From positions 992,001 through 1,056,000 of the forward strand of contig BJKQ01000005.1 of the NCBI GenBank assembly GCA_006538405.1: 64,000 nt of DNA, read 5' to 3'. The stretch is from Hansfordia pulvinata. Lineage: Eukaryota; Ascomycota; Sordariomycetes; Xylariales. The position numbers and the translations under genes are program-made. Below, in pieces: positions 33,045-47,200 of the stretch. Position 1 is the stretch's first letter; the number at the start of each line of letters is the position of its first letter. Under the pieces are notes generated by a model. That model was given only the letters and a program-made list of their open reading frames with translations, was not told the origin of the DNA and made no database searches.

Positions 33045-35393
33045 ATGGCGTACCCCTCGACTCCAGGCAACGGCCAGTCGTTGTTCGGCGGCCCCGTCGG
33101 CCAGAATCCGCTGCCGCCCGTTCCCGCCGCTCCCCCGTCCTCCGGCGTTCAGACACCCGCTTCGGCCGCCTCCTCGTCCAACACCTTCGTCATGCCCAAC
33201 TCGCCTCTCAAGAACCGCAGCCACCCCGACGGCTACCGCCCTCGTGTCACCAGAACTCTTGGCCAGCGCCCCGCCTGCCTGGTCAACGCCTCCGTCACCT
33301 ATTGTGGCAACAATCAGATCTATGCCTTTGGTGGCTTTGACCAGTACACCGACGAGGTCTACAATCATGTCCTGAGGCTCGACCTGGTCAGTCACCAATG
33401 GAGCCTGGTCGATAATTATGGCGACATCCCCGGCGTGAGAATGGGTTCGTCCGCGCTGCCTCTTTCCCTCTCGCCCGACTAACCTCTTCCAGGACATACC
33501 GCCACCCTCTACCAGGGAGATAAGCTTCTCGTCTTCGGCGGCGAGAACGAGCACAGGACGTATCTTTCAGATCTGATAGTCTTCGATCTGAAGACGGCGC
33601 ACTGGACTCAACCCCAAGTCACTGGTCCTGTTCCTAAAGGCCGTGCCCGCCACGCTGCGGTCCTGCATCAGGACAAATTGTTCATCGTCGGTGGTATCAC
33701 CGGGCACGATAATTATGTCCTGGACGATATCTGCTACCTGGATCTGAAGACGTATCAGTGGTCGCGCTCCTGGCGTTTCGTTGGGAGGTTCGACCACTCT
33801 GCTTATATCTGGTAAGTCCTGCACGGCCTTGCCGGCCCCCCTTCCCCGCTCTTATTCTAATATGGCTTCAGGGGCGATCGCGTCTGGGTTTTTGGTGGCC
33901 TTAGTGAGGAGATGGACAAGATTGGCGACATTTGGTGGTTGGATCTCAAGGGCACCCCCGCCTTCGACTCTCCCCCTCAGATGGGCAGTATGACGGACAA
34001 GCAGTCCTCCATGGGCCGCATGATTGGCTCGCCGCGCCCCCTTTATGGGATCGATTCGGCCCCGATCACGGGTACATCTGGATATGCCGCGAACTCGAGA
34101 ACTGCCCAGGTCAATACGCCCTCTTTCCAGCTAAAATCATATGCAACCATGGCACCTGGCGCTATCTCGGCCCTGAAATTCATCTCTGGGCCAACCGTTC
34201 CGTCTCAGGGATCCGGGATTCATTTCCACATCTACGCGTCTGGCACCCTCCTCGACTTTGTCACGCCTGCTAACACCATCCCGATCAAGGATTGCTCACT
34301 CTCAGCCCTAGATCTGAGCGCCTCGCGATGGGAGAAGCTGGCCGAGGGCAGAGAGATGTTCAAACCTGGGTACCGATGGCATTACTGCACCATGAATGAG
34401 GATGGCACCAAGGCTTGGCTCTTGGGATGCCCGACCGAAGAATCGGCCGACGGCAACCCCAACGGGCTGGAGGAGTATCTCAGCGACATCATGGAGGTTG
34501 ATCTCAGGCGGTACGGTTTCATTGGAAACAATATTGCCAACGAGCCGCAGTCGGAAATGTCTAGGCCTGCCCAGTCCCGTCTCGAGGCCCAACCGTCCAA
34601 GGGCCTAGGCTCAGACCTGGCTCGTCTCTTCAACCAGCCTCCGGAGAGTGGCAGCGGCACCGACTTCGTTGTCACGGCGCTTGCTGAAGAGTACGACGAC
34701 GACGATATGATGACCTCGGGACTGATCCGTGCAGGCGAGGCGACTCAGGACCAAAACTGGCTGGCCCCTGACGCACACACGTCGCAGCCGATCCACGTGC
34801 ACAAGCTCATCCTGCAGGCACGCTGGCCACACTTTGCCCGGCTTTACAGTGCCCAGATGGCAGAGTTCCACACGAAGAAGATGCACATTCCAGAGCCGTA
34901 CACCGTTGTCAAGGCGTTTCTGCATTACCTCTACACCGATAGTATCCATCCCAAAGACGGCGTGACCAATCTCTCAGACGTGGCCGGCTTGATGGTCATG
35001 GCCAATATTTACAACATCCCGCATCTCCGCATCATATGCGTTAACCGGCTCGGGAAGGAACTTGACGTCGACCACGCCTGCATCATCTGGTACTGCGCGG
35101 GTCTGGCTGGCGAGGATCTGCTTCGCAAAAGATCCGCCACGTTCTGCTTGACTCACTGGGGTCGCATCGTCCGAACTCGCGATTTTCTCCGTCTGCCGCG
35201 CGCTGCTTTGGTGGAGCTTAACCAGGAGGTCGACATGGAGGGCCGAGTGATTGGCGGGGAAGAGGTTGATTATGTCGAAGGGTTCAACAGCCGGTACGGG
35301 AGCGGCTACTTCAGGAAAGACAGTATGTCGAGTGATCGCACCCAGCAACTGGCATCGGATGTTGACGAGTCAGAAGGCATGGATATTGCTTGA
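33045..35393 (+). CDS. Kelch-repeat and BTB domain protein (Ral2-like architecture)
   Basis: Three exons (33045-33444, 33493-33811, 33872-35393; introns of 48 and 60 bp) encode 746 residues. Residues 1-~65 are a Pro/Ser-rich tail. From ~70 a Kelch propeller follows: IYAFGGFDQYTDEVYNHVLRLDL, LLVFGGENEHRTYLSDLIVFDL, LFIVGGITGHDNYVLDDICYLDL and VWVFGGLSEEMDKIGDIWWLDL. A long linker carries one more weak repeat. The BTB/POZ fold lies around 500-635 (HVHKLILQARWPHFARL, PYTVVKAFLHYLYTDSI), then a BACK-like helical tail. A Kelch N-terminus joined to a C-terminal BTB is the layout of fission yeast Ral2, a Ras1 pathway factor in mating and cell shape. Whether this is the orthologue needs an alignment. 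Other Kelch-BTB proteins (usually BTB first) serve as cullin-3 adaptors. The start ATG follows a C/T-rich leader. Confidence 0.9.
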
Positions 35394-36670
35394 GCAGAAG
35401 ATGCCGCGACTGGGTGCTGAACGCGAAGCTACACAAGACTGGCTAGGGCGCGTTCGGACGAGCTGCGCTGTGGGTTGAGCAGCTTGTACGATTTTGACGA
35501 CGAAACGCACACACGATCAGAGCACCGCACATATTTGCATAGGGACGCCAGGGTGTAGATCCCTCAGCTGAGTGGTTTCACGGAGTTCAGAGTTTATGCT
35601 TAAAAGGGCAGGAGGTCGGCCATAACCGTGCTTCAGGAAAAAGGGAGCAGCTTTGCGACAGTTTCAGGAGACTCAGCTACCTCTTGATCCTTTTCTTTAA
35701 GTCAGGAGTTCATGCGAGGAGGATTGGAGAGCGTTGATGGTTTTCTTGATTACTTCATGACTCAATAGAGGTTCGAAACAATTCCATATGCAGGTCGCCA
35801 ATCGACTTGTCTTGAGTCTCCTACTGTGCCTCGCTCGTCTTACGGGTTGGCTGTTGACGATTCAGATCAACGCGCCACGTGTAAGTACAGCACGGTACGC
35901 ACGAGGATATACATTGTTGTGGAAGGCAAGCATGGCGCATGCTATGTCTCGCGCAGCGTCCCTGGACTTGGGTCGCGGTCGTGACGGAGGGCATCGGGGG
36001 ATATTGAGACTCCATCATCATGCTCAGCTTGCCAGTTTTGTTTTCCGGAGATGATTGTGTCTATTTCAGGTAAGTTAGTGGTTGGACGCTGGAACATTGA
36101 CAGCCACTGCATCGCTACTTCTTACCCGATTACTGCTTGACCGCACGCAACCGCCAGCTGGGGAACTCCCCTCTCGAAACCGCCAGGGGAAATTATTCGC
36201 TCAGTTTCCATGCTTCTGTGGGTAGCTGTCTGATCCTTCGTTCGCTCGGCATGTGTCCAAGGGGCTACACGATGCCGCTGGCGGCCAGAGACAGATACCC
36301 AACCACCGAGCCATCCATAATCACAATCGTCCTGACCACGTTCCCAAGGTCACGAGTATGCGAACTGGGACTCAGAAACCCCGGCTACACACCACGCCAG
36401 CGTAAAACCACTGCTGGGAGCAGATGGCCTTTCTCACCGCCTCGAGGCAAGGGGCCGGGATGAAGACCGGCGCCTACAGTCTCCCCTGTCCTGAACACGT
36501 GGTCCTGCACGTGCCAAGTCCCCGGTTTGGGGAGATGGTGTCTGCTGCTCACCATGCGAGCTTGCCGGCGCCTTTGGGCGACGCCGTTCAATGTATTCCT
36601 TCGGAATCTACAGGCCACTGAGTACAAGGGAGGGGGGCAGCATGCAAGACTCCTGCAATTTCGCAGGAGA

Positions 36671-36672
36671 CA

Positions 36673-36721
<49 letters not shown>
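36671..36721. repeat. (CA)n-(GA)n microsatellite
   Basis: About ten CA units pass directly into about fifteen GA units, in spacer. Confidence 0.9.
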
Positions 36722-36728
<7 letters not shown>

Positions 36729-38777
36729 CAGAGAAGAGGAGCTGGTCCGTGGTGAGCCTCGGCCTCAGCTGTTCAGGGGCTGAAGTCGGTAAGGCGAACG
36801 CGGGCAGACGGCTTTTGTCCTTGCCCCCCTTGTCGCCTCGCTCGGGATGCTTAACATGTCACAGAACGAAGATGGTCTGGTAGGGTGGATAGACTCGACT
36901 GGGTAGAGTCTGCTCGGTCCCCCCCCCCCTTCTTCTTCCCCCTTTCTTTCTGCGGTGGCGTCTCTATTTCCAAGCATGACGCCGAGATCCGAACGGGAGG
37001 CGAGAGGGGGTGTGTGTGTGATGGGGCGCGCCAGACATGTGGTTCATGTTTCCCCCCGAAACAACCCTTCCGTCCTGGGCGGCGGTGGTGGGGGAACACC
37101 ACGGGAAACTCAAGCCGCCCGGCCTGGATTGTCGGGCGCTTCCTCGAAGAGCCGCATCCACGCCACGGACAAAGCAAGGCCCCCATGATCTAGTTTCGCC
37201 TGCAGGAACATGGGCCAACCCGGGACAAGCTGTCCGGGGGGTGGTCCAGGAAGCAAGCGAGTGGACGAGAGAGCCTCAGGCAGCGCGAGATGCTGCCTCT
37301 TGCCCTGTCTTCGGCCCTGCTCGGAGAAAGAAGGCATCGGATGGGTCGCAATGCCCGCGCGCGCGAGCGCGCTCGCCCGGTCTTCCCACAGGCCCCGTCT
37401 TTCTCTTGAAAACTGGTGCCTTTACTCCCGATCGACCGCGAGGAGCGTGCGAGCAGGCGCAGGTACGCGGGGCGACTCTTGGTCGTCTTTGAATTGGCGA
37501 CAGTGGCGAAATCGAAGAGGAGGGGCGGTACATGCACACAAGGGGGAACCTATTTTGGCGGTGGCACTTATTCATGGTATATAAATATCAGTTTCCGCCG
37601 CCGCGGTGGGGGCTCCGCGGCGTACCTTGCGGCTCTTCCGAGAGCGAGAGAGAGAGCTTGAGCTTTTCTAAATCCGTCCCGCTGCCCCTTGCAGGGCCAA
37701 GCGCGTCGGCTGGGTGGAAATTCCCCGAGGCCAGAGATAGACGAGGCAGGAGACGCAACGGCCGCAAAGGGAATACGCGTACAAACAAAAACAACAGCCC
37801 CCTTAAGAGAAAAACCAGCCATCAGGCTGCGAAACGTCGCTCGGTATCGGTGGGCAAGACTTGCCACTCGACACTTTGGTTCATCCTGAGATGATTCGGC
37901 AGAGCCCGTAAAAGGAGGAAAACGCGACTGGTTGGTGTTCCGACGCGCTGGGGACGATTCTTGGTAGTGTGTCCCGGGCTTCAACCTTGACGTGGTCCCC
38001 GAGCCCTCGTTCTCTTTAGGGGTGCGATCTTTGAGGATCCGATCTGGCGCGCGCCACAGAGGCCGAAGCCCGCAACCCGCCCGCTCCCCCGGTCAGATTG
38101 GCGATCTGGAAGGATGATCCGGGGTTTCGTGGGCTTGGGATCGATTCCGGATTCTTTGCGGCCGCGGAGCCGCCTTCCGGGGCGTTGGGCTATGGAGCTG
38201 ACTTATCCGGCTCTTTTGGAGGGCGGACGAGAAGGAAGGACTGCTTACTTGTCCTTTGGACCATGGCACGCTCCGTGAGCGAGCCAGGGACGGCGTCGAC
38301 AGGGGGCAGAGAGAAATCGCAGGATCGTTAAACGTGTCGATTCCGCGTCCGTCTTCCGACCGAGCAATGCTTGCCACTCAACTGCCGCGTCGCCACCACC
38401 CCGTTGGGCCCATTTCGTTGATCCAGCGGCGAAAAAAAAACAAAGAAAAGAAATCTAAGAACAGATGCGTAAGGGGCGACCACGCGAGACGTAATGGCCC
38501 GAAGAAGGGAAGGGAAGAAAAAAAGAGCGCCTCGCGCCCTCTTCTTTCCTCTCTGCTTATTAGCTGTTCATAACCAGCCAAAGCCGTTAGATGGAGAACC
38601 TGGCCGCCGCCGAGACGAGCAAAGAGGGGCCCCACCGCCCGCTCTTGTTGTCTTGGTTGGCGTACGAGCGCGCCGTAGCCCGGTTTGCTGTTTGGTAAGA
38701 GTGACCGAGGTTCGCCTCGGCATTGGGGGGCCTGCCGTATTGTCAAAAAGACACAAGCAAAATACTCGAATCAGAAA

Positions 38778-38801
38778 GGGGGGGGGGGGGGGGGGGGGGG
38801 G
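38778..38801 (+). repeat. Poly-G run
   Basis: Twenty-four consecutive G residues followed by GCGGAGGG. The tract can form a G-quadruplex in principle; its length is unreliable in most assemblies. Confidence 0.9.
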
Positions 38802-40236
38802 CGGAGGGCCCTCCGCCCCCCTCTTCGTCTTAGCTTTTGCTTTGTACGGACAATGTTCCGTGCTGTGGTGCCAGCATGGGAAGGCTTCGAGAACAACAGC
38901 CACTTGCGGGTTCTCGCCAAGCTTTGCCAAATTCAAGCGTCCCCAAATCACCACCCCTTTCTCAGGGAGAGGCCGACGTTATGACACGTGGACGGACGCC
39001 GGGGCGTGGCCTCGTGCAAGTGGGAAGCTCTCGCATGCGTGGACTAGGGTAGACGGCTGGACCAGCTGCCCGTGCCTGGTATGGGGAGCCTGGTACATAG
39101 TAAGCACGTCCTGGGCGGCGGTCTTGCCAGCGTAGACCCCGTCTGATGAACGTGCTTGTGCAGGGCCAGGGGGATACGAGAATGATGACCACAAGGCGGC
39201 CGTGCACCACCACTGCCGCGAGGGCGCACTCATCACCCGAGGCCGGGGCCAGCAGGTGGCTTTTGGCGAAGCCTGTCCCCGCGCAGATGGGGGACCATGT
39301 CCGGGTACCAGGAGCGCCGGGGTCCGCGTGACGGCGCCATGCCCGGGGCAGGATGGCCGAAGCCCGGGGCCTGCTCGCGGCCTCGCTCCTCATGGACGTA
39401 GCGCTGGCGGTGGATGGGCAAGCGAGCCCGAGTGCCGCCCGATGGCGACAGTGTCAGCGGGCGCAAAACCTCTTTATGATCCCACTCATTTACTCACTGG
39501 TCGTCGAGGCCGACCGTGGTGAGTGTATTGGGAGGGCGACGTGGCTCGGTGACGGAAGATGCAGAGCACGCTGTTCACATGCTTGCACACAAAGTACGTT
39601 CGCATTGCCTGCTGCTGAGTCAAGCCCCTCGGTCACCCTGCAGAGCCGGCACGCTGGCCCTCTCGTCGCCGCCGTCGCCGCCGCCGTCGTCTGAGGTCAA
39701 GAAATCGCGTTCCAAGTCGAGTAAACCAAATCGTATTTGCTATCCTTTCCAAGAGTTGGCCTGCTCCCCTCATGCACAGAGTCAGTACGAGTAGAGTTCT
39801 GCTGCTGTCAGCGGGCCAAGACGGCGGCGGCTGCGTCCGCTTGCCAGCTTGTGTGAGACTGGTCTTGGGCGGCTCGCGACTGGCAGGAAGAGCCCTCGAG
39901 TCTGTGACAAGCAAACCTTATTACGAGTTGCTATAGTTAGGATAGCGAGGTCCCGAGACCCTGCTACCCTGCACCAGTGCTCGCGCGAGTATCCGTGCTC
40001 GTACTCCGTAAGCACACATGGCAGTCGTGGCGCAAGTCGTCCCGTGAGAGGCGCGCGGAAAGCTTCTGGAAGCGGCGCCTAGGCAGGCGGGGAAGAAAAA
40101 GTGGCCAAGGATCAGCGGATCTGGTGGACGTTGGACGTGCCGGCTTCGCGCGCGAGGGGACACTAAAAAACCGACCGGAGGGGCACAACGCTTCTTTTCT
40201 GTCTGTCGTGTGCGTGCCCCTCTGCCCCTCAGGCAC

Positions 40237-40270
40237 GGATGGATGGATGGATGGATGGATGGATGGATGG
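40237..40270. repeat. (GGAT)n microsatellite
   Basis: About eight GGAT units in spacer, followed by a TACTCGTAC word. Confidence 0.9.
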
Positions 40271-41185
40271 GGCTACTCGTACTGACCGCCGTTAAACTAC
40301 GGATATGTCTATCCGTAATGAGAAGCGCCGAGATCAGAGCGCCATCATCAGAGCCCTGTCGCCCGCCTCTTCCTGAAGAACAGTCATCGGCGGGAGCAGA
40401 TCGGTCGGCCTCACCGGCGACGGGCGGTCTTTGCGGGTCTTTGGCCATCAGATGAGCACGAGTACATCGAGGCCCTGGCGTCGTCTGGGACAGGAGGAGG
40501 GGTTCAGAGTCGCACGAGTACTCTGTTTGGCGACTCGCTCCAGAATGGATTGCGTTGTGAGCCCCTCTTCTCACCCGTCTTCCCGACTCTCGGGTCGTCT
40601 GAGCGGTGAGGGCGCGCACCCTGACAGAGCGCCGCTCCGCTGTGGAGGAGCATCACTTGCAGCAAGCCCCCAAGCTATACTGATGAATGTTATAAAGTGC
40701 CGTGGTGATGTCAGGCGGTCTGCCTGCGGACTGGACTCGGCGCTATCCATGCGCGCACGGAGTTTTGCCCGACATGAGTGGCACGAGTGGATGCTTCGCC
40801 CAGGGCTCCCGGGGCTCCCAAGAGCCGGACACCAAAGCGAAAGAGGAGTACTCGTACTCCGTTCGAGTAATGAAGAAAGGGAAAGGGGGAATAAAAGAAA
40901 GTGGAAGATGATCAACGGTGCGCGCCCGTTCCTCAACTCTGCGAGTACTCCGTAGCTGGGCGGCCACCTCATACACGTACTCGTCCGCGGTAGGGTGTAC
41001 GGAGTATGGAGACCCGCGTCGCCGGCGGCGGCGCCCGCCGCCGCCAGTGCTCATAAGAGGCCCCACCGTCTCGCACGAGCTTGGACTATTTCGGGCAGCC
41101 ATTACCAAATGCCAAGCACCAGCACGCCTGCGACATCTTGGACCTTTGGGGCTCAACGGTGGGGGCACTGGCGAGAACGGCGCAT

Positions 41186-41219
<34 letters not shown>

Positions 41220-41220
41220 A
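41186..41220. repeat. (GGC)n trinucleotide run
   Basis: About eleven GGC/GCG units. They make spurious poly-Ala, poly-Gly and poly-Arg in overlapping frames, none of which looks like a gene. Confidence 0.9.
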
Positions 41221-44200
41221 CTCACGCTCACTGCTCATGCTGCCTCGTGTGCTGAATGAGACTAGGAGGGCGGTAGTTACGAGTATCAGCAGACCCGACG
41301 AGACTTGGCCCATGGTGATTGTGCCCGGTCAATGGTGAGACTGGGGCGGGACCTCCCTGTTGATCGACTTGAACGTCTCTGCCGGGTCGAATGCCAGGCA
41401 GGCCCGGAAAGGGACCGAATATCCGGACGTCACTGCCGAGGCCCGTAGTCGAGCCGAAAGAACGCGTAAGTCTAGACAGACATAACGACCAAGAGGCTGA
41501 TGTAGCTGACCATGGTGGCGATGGCTGCCCACACGTGAAGCCATGAAAATGGAACACCGAGACTACCTCGGGACAAAATTAGCAGACTGGTTCCCCTGAC
41601 ACAGAACAGTGGCAGGCTCGGGTGGGCACGCTCGTAGATCAAAGACCGGACTCTCGGGTTCCGCCCTGGGCGTGCGGGTCACTGATCCATGTAGCGAGGA
41701 CTGATGGATTCATCACGACGGGGCACACGAGGCGGCACTGAGCAACAGCTGGGTAATGCGGCTCTCGTCATTGGGCATTAGGGGCGGAGAGGGAGGGGGT
41801 GGCTCACCTGGTCCGCGCCCCGTAACGAGATTGCAAGCTTCTCTCCCTTACTCGGTACGGCATGCGATATCCGCCGACTGCTCTCGAGACACCTGAGGTT
41901 GCCGGGTTCGTTCGCCGGCGGCATTAGATGATACTCGTACTCGAAAGTGCCCCTGCCCGCTCGCCCTTTCAGTTCCACTTCCATGGGTCCTGCAAATGCG
42001 TGAGCCTCGAGTCGATGCGACGCGTGCAGAGATTTTGCAAAGCAACGGAGCCATGGTGCCCCATCAACTCGCCCAGCACTCTGTGTCCACAAAAGCCAGA
42101 CACCAGAAGGGCGAATCCCCGACTGCCGCGCACTGTACGGCACTTACGGATACGTGAGCCCAAGGTATTGGTGAGACGCCGCCTGCCATGTGGTGATCTG
42201 CATGCCTGGACCGCAAGCGCGGCCATGTCGCGAGCTGTTGTCGCGGTACGGCAAAAGATGGGTGCAGAGAGGGCGATACTCGTCGAGACACGGGCCTGTC
42301 GCATTGTTCCTTTTGGCGCTGAGCGGCAGCGACTCCGAGGCCATAGACGGCTGCTGCTGCCAGCCACCCCGGCTCTGCTGTCTTGGGCATCGGCCCCAGG
42401 CTGTGGCGTTGTCTCCCAAGTGCTGTCCGGATCGCGACGGATCTGGATCAACTCGGATCTGGCATCGGGGCCATCCGATTGATCAGGTCCGCAAGGCCCG
42501 TCTGACAGAGAAACAGACACCCGCCGCAAGCGCAGAGCGCGGGACGGGACGCGCATGAAATGACAGGCTGCCGCAAAACGCGCAGAAGCAAAGATGCGGT
42601 CTAAGCACAGACACGTGACGCTGAACCGTGGAGCGGCTCAAGTCATTAGTGAGCAAAGTGGCGCTTGGAGAAATGATGGTCGTAGTACTCGTGGACAGCA
42701 ATTGGCCAATGACGTATGGCAGTACTCGTACTCGTCTCCTATGCTGAAGCCTGAAGCCATCTGCCCATCTGGGAATTCTGCAGCTGGCAAAACAGGGGTT
42801 GTTATGGGAGTCGCGGCTGTTGCCGTTCTGTGGTATCGAATACTCGTACATGCTGGACAGATGCCAGAGTGCGAGACTGTCGGCGACCACAACGGCAGAG
42901 CTGCGCCGGCGGTAAACCATGGGATGTGGCTACGGGGGGCGGACCCGCAGGCCTGTCACGCGCTCCCATCGCCGCCTTCTTGTACGGATACATGGTGGTT
43001 ACTTGGTCGTCCGTCGGTCCCCTGATGCCTGCCCTGCCTGGACTGCCCAGCCACGAACGAGTCAGTATCTGCTTGGTGAGGAGCTCGTGAATTAGAAGGA
43101 TGCAACCCCGCCAGGCAGGGATGGCCCGAGAACCTAGCAGCTGAGTGGCTTGGAAGAGAAGCTCGCAGGCACCCTCATCGCGGAGAGGCTGGGGGGATCA
43201 CCACGAGACCGCTGATGTGCCATTGAGAGAACTTCGTCAACGAGTTGTGAGTGTGCTCTGCTTTGTTGCTGCTTTTGATAGAGATTGCCATCGTAGGTGA
43301 CTGTGGCAATCATGGAAGTGTCGCTTGCGATAACCAAAGTTTGGGGAAGTACTCGGAGACGGCCCTTGGCTTGTGCGTGCCCCTGCATACACGGCATGGC
43401 CAAGCTGCACCACAAGCCGCATGGCTATTGTATGTATTATGTATGCATAGATAAGCGATTCGAATGAACTGGCTCCCTTGAATGCTGTCTCAAGACGGCG
43501 CAGCTCGTGGCCTCCAGGCGGATGCTGAAAAGATGACGAGAGCCATGTCAGGGCAGCAGATGTGGCCCAGTAAACGCAGGCGCAGACCTGGTGACTTGAT
43601 ACGGTGGGCGAGCATGGTGAGGAGTCACCACACCTACTCGTAACTGTTCAGACACGTTTAGAGATAGGGCGACAGGCTGGGTCTCAGCTCACAGACGCTG
43701 CGTGCCAACTCGTAGGAGCGCTTCCACCAACACCCATATCCCTGGCTCACCATCGGCCCAGGCCATGCATTGGCGCTGGCGCCTGCAGCCAGCCATGTGG
43801 ACGTTGCCGCAAGCCTGTCTGTTCGGGCGAGGATCCACTGGTGAGGGGATTGCTCACCGCAAAGGCCCGTGATGTGCCGCGGTAAGAGCGTTCGCAGGAG
43901 GATGTGCGCTTGTGCGCTTCGAGTGCATAATCCAGGCAGGTTGGAGTGGGGGCCGGTTCGTCTGCTCGTCGTCCCTTCACTGTGAGCCTTCTAATCTGCT
44001 GAGGCCGCGATCAGTTGATGGTTTTCCTCCCAGAGTCCAGGCCTGGTGTGGTCGTCATTTAATGGTGCCCAGCGGACGTCATCAGTTTACGGCGCCAAGG
44101 GACTGATCGGCCTGGAGCGAAGACGATTCATTCCTGGCCTGGCCTAACACGCGCTCAAACGACGAGCGTCGGTTGCCAGACACGGAAACAGACGATCAAT

Positions 44201-47200
44201 TTAATGGACCCTGACGCAAGCCCTCTTGACATGCATGTCGTGGCCCAGGGGGTTTCGCCCTTCTTGTCCGTGTGGCAGATGTACTCGGAGCCCGCAGTCG
44301 TAGCAGTTCAAGGCACTCGGTACGTCAGAGCTCAGGATTTGCCAACCTGACGTCCGGTAGTGAGTTGAGGGCAGCTTTGCTGGAGAAGGCGCGCCAGGGC
44401 CGATTGCCCGGTCCGTTACTCAGTCTTTGCTTGCAAGCCAGCCCGTGATGAGGTGTCGCATTGTCGGGCAGTGCCTGGAATCGAATCGAGACTTGCTAAT
44501 GGGACGTGTTGCACCGCCCGCGGAGGCGACACCTCTTGGCGGGCCAGTCGCCGTTTGCACGAAGCACTGACCCGACGCCGCAGGCCAAGCTGCCCCTTTC
44601 CTGAGGGGCGGCGAGGGGGCTGCGCTGCAGCGACAGACAGGCGCCACAGGCCCGGGGGCTCGGCTTGGAAGCGTGGAATAGCGAAGGTAGGCGGGCGAGC
44701 AAGCGGGGCCAAGGCGAGGGAGGATTCAAGAATAGATCTTGGGGCCCAGGGAGAGTGGCACAGTGGATCGATCGGTGGGTAAGGTAGCGTGGCCGCACAA
44801 GGTACGGGCGCAAAGGCGAAGCCCAAACAAGTCGCCGGGAATGCCTGGGCTCAGCAGACGCGGGCGGTTTGCCATCGTCATCCTTGGGCTCGCCCGTTCC
44901 CAGACAGCCGGGTCCAGGAGATGACAGTGGTTGGAAATGCGGCCTGGTGACTGGCCTGATGATATCCATCTGCGGTGTGGGTTTCGAGGAGGTGTGGCAA
45001 CGTGTGATGGAGCCATCTGCCGAGGAAGAGGTGCTGAAACTTGGTCAAGGGCGCAGGCATATTGGGATTCGGCCTCTGCCACGCAACCAAGTTCCTCCAT
45101 CGCACTTCTGCCGTCGGGAGAGCCCCGACCCTGGCCCTCCAGATGGATACCCCTCGCACATACTCGAGGTAGTACAGTACCTACTTGTAATCTACCGTAC
45201 CTACCTCCTGCCTGTGTCTGCATGTACCTACCTAGATACATCACATGCGTGCAAGCACTCGCAGGTACGGTCTACTCGTATCCCCAATCGCGACTTCCAC
45301 TGTGGCATCCGTGCCGAGTGAGTGGCTGAGCCTTGTTTCGCGCCTTCCCGGTATTCGAACCAAGTCCCATGGGGTATCGTGGCACGAGTAAGGTACCTAC
45401 ATGTAGGTAACCGGATGTCCGACACACCCGGTGACGGAATGGAAGCTGGCCCCATTTCACCCTACAATGCGAGTACGGCTCCGTACAAGTACAAGTCGTG
45501 AAGGCATGAGCGCAGTCTACGGATCCATACGAGTGCTGTCGTTAGGTAGGTCGGCCAGTGGAAGAGGCTTGGGGGCATCGCTCAGGACTGGCCAGTGATT
45601 CCAGCCATGTTGAGTACACCTGGAATCCTGTCACGAGATAATGCCTGGGTAGGTTCTTTTGAGGTACATAGGTAGGTGGTGCCTGGTCCACGTCCCTCCT
45701 ACCTATGTACCGCGTAGCGACCTGTAAATACTCGTAGACGAGCAAGGCCAGTACATGCCGTACAGGGTGATTTCACAAGTAGATATGTATCTACAAGTAC
45801 TCAGAGGGTAAAGAGATGCCTGCACGATCTAAACGTTAATTCTAGCGACCGACGGCTGGGTCTCCCGCTTCCAGGGAACCCACCTCATTAATCGGCGAAG
45901 CGGATGTGAGGCACTGGGCGCGAGAGCACGAGCAGACAGGTATGAGTACTTGGCTGGAGTACTCGGCGACCGCAATGGTGTACCCGTACCTGGCTCCCGC
46001 TTTCCATTGCGGGTATGGCCAGGCGATGGATGTTGAAGACCTCCAGTAAGGACGGGGGTAAAAGAGCAAGAGAGCACGCACCCACCACTGGTGTCTACTG
46101 TATTTAGATCTCGTGCTTCCATCTATGACAATCTTGAGACCAATCTCTTCGGGGTTCGCGGTGTCGGCTTGAGGGGAGGACGCTCGCCCTGCTGTGGACG
46201 GCTACCGCCTGCAACGCCGGGTTTCGGGCTCCGAGCGAGTGTACTCGTACTCGCAACATTCAAGGGTTTCTGAGTCAGTCATCCTTGTCATACCTGAACT
46301 TGTAAGCCCGTGAGCCGCGTGGGCCTTGGCTACCACTCTCGGTCAAACCAGGCATACTTACATCCTTAGGTACCTACATAACGACAACGATGTGATGCTT
46401 GGGCAGGCGCCATTTCCCTGGGTCAAAGATTGGCTCCACCTCTGGGGCTGTGAGAACTGTGACGTTCGTCTGCGCGTAAGCCCTTCGAAGCAATATTGAA
46501 GTCTTCATATGGACGGTCCATTCAACCACAGGTACCTACATAGATTCAGGTAAGCTGCTAACAGCCAACTATCAGGCATGGAGGAGACAGCCAGCACGCA
46601 GTCAAGCGCAAATACAAACATGTAGGTAAAAAATCGGACGGCCAGGGTTGCAACTCAAATACACACATGTGGGGATGGACCGTATTGCCCTGCACTCGTA
46701 CGGGGGGGATCTAACCTTTGATGAGACTCGGACCAGCCTAGAGCCTCGCTAGGATGCTGATTGTGAACTGACTGGATCGTCGGGGTTGGATCGTTCGTCA
46801 GGACTTTGCTGCCATGGCCTCACCACCACCCAACCTCCACGTCGCCTGCTTCCTGGGCTCTTGGCAGCCTCTAGTACCTGACTCCAGTATCTGCCTCGAG
46901 TACCCTAAGTTACCAGCGGCTTGGTTTCGAGGGACGACGATCCGGCAGGCAGGGAGCCTGGACCCGGGGAGTCGGGGGCTGTTGGACTCGTACTACACGT
47001 TCCATCGCATGCGGATTTGCTTCCCATTCCACCTGGTGCCGGCGAACAGTAGGCAGCGCCCGCAAATTGTAAGGACGAGCAATCAATCTCCAGGGCGAGC
47101 TATCTACCGAGGGGTCCCGGTGTTGCATGACTCCTCCGTCGACGTAGATAGCAGGTAGGTGGCTGGCTGGCTGTATCGGAGCTCCTAAAGACTCCGAGGT

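Noticed and set aside
36671..36721. Possible telomeric or CRISPR-like array
   Set aside because: It is a plain CA/GA microsatellite; there are no spacers or telomere repeats.
45300..45370. tRNA-like B-box (GGTTCGAATACC) on the minus strand
   Set aside because: The T-stem needs two G-T pairs, and no matching acceptor stem or A-box lies at the proper distance upstream.
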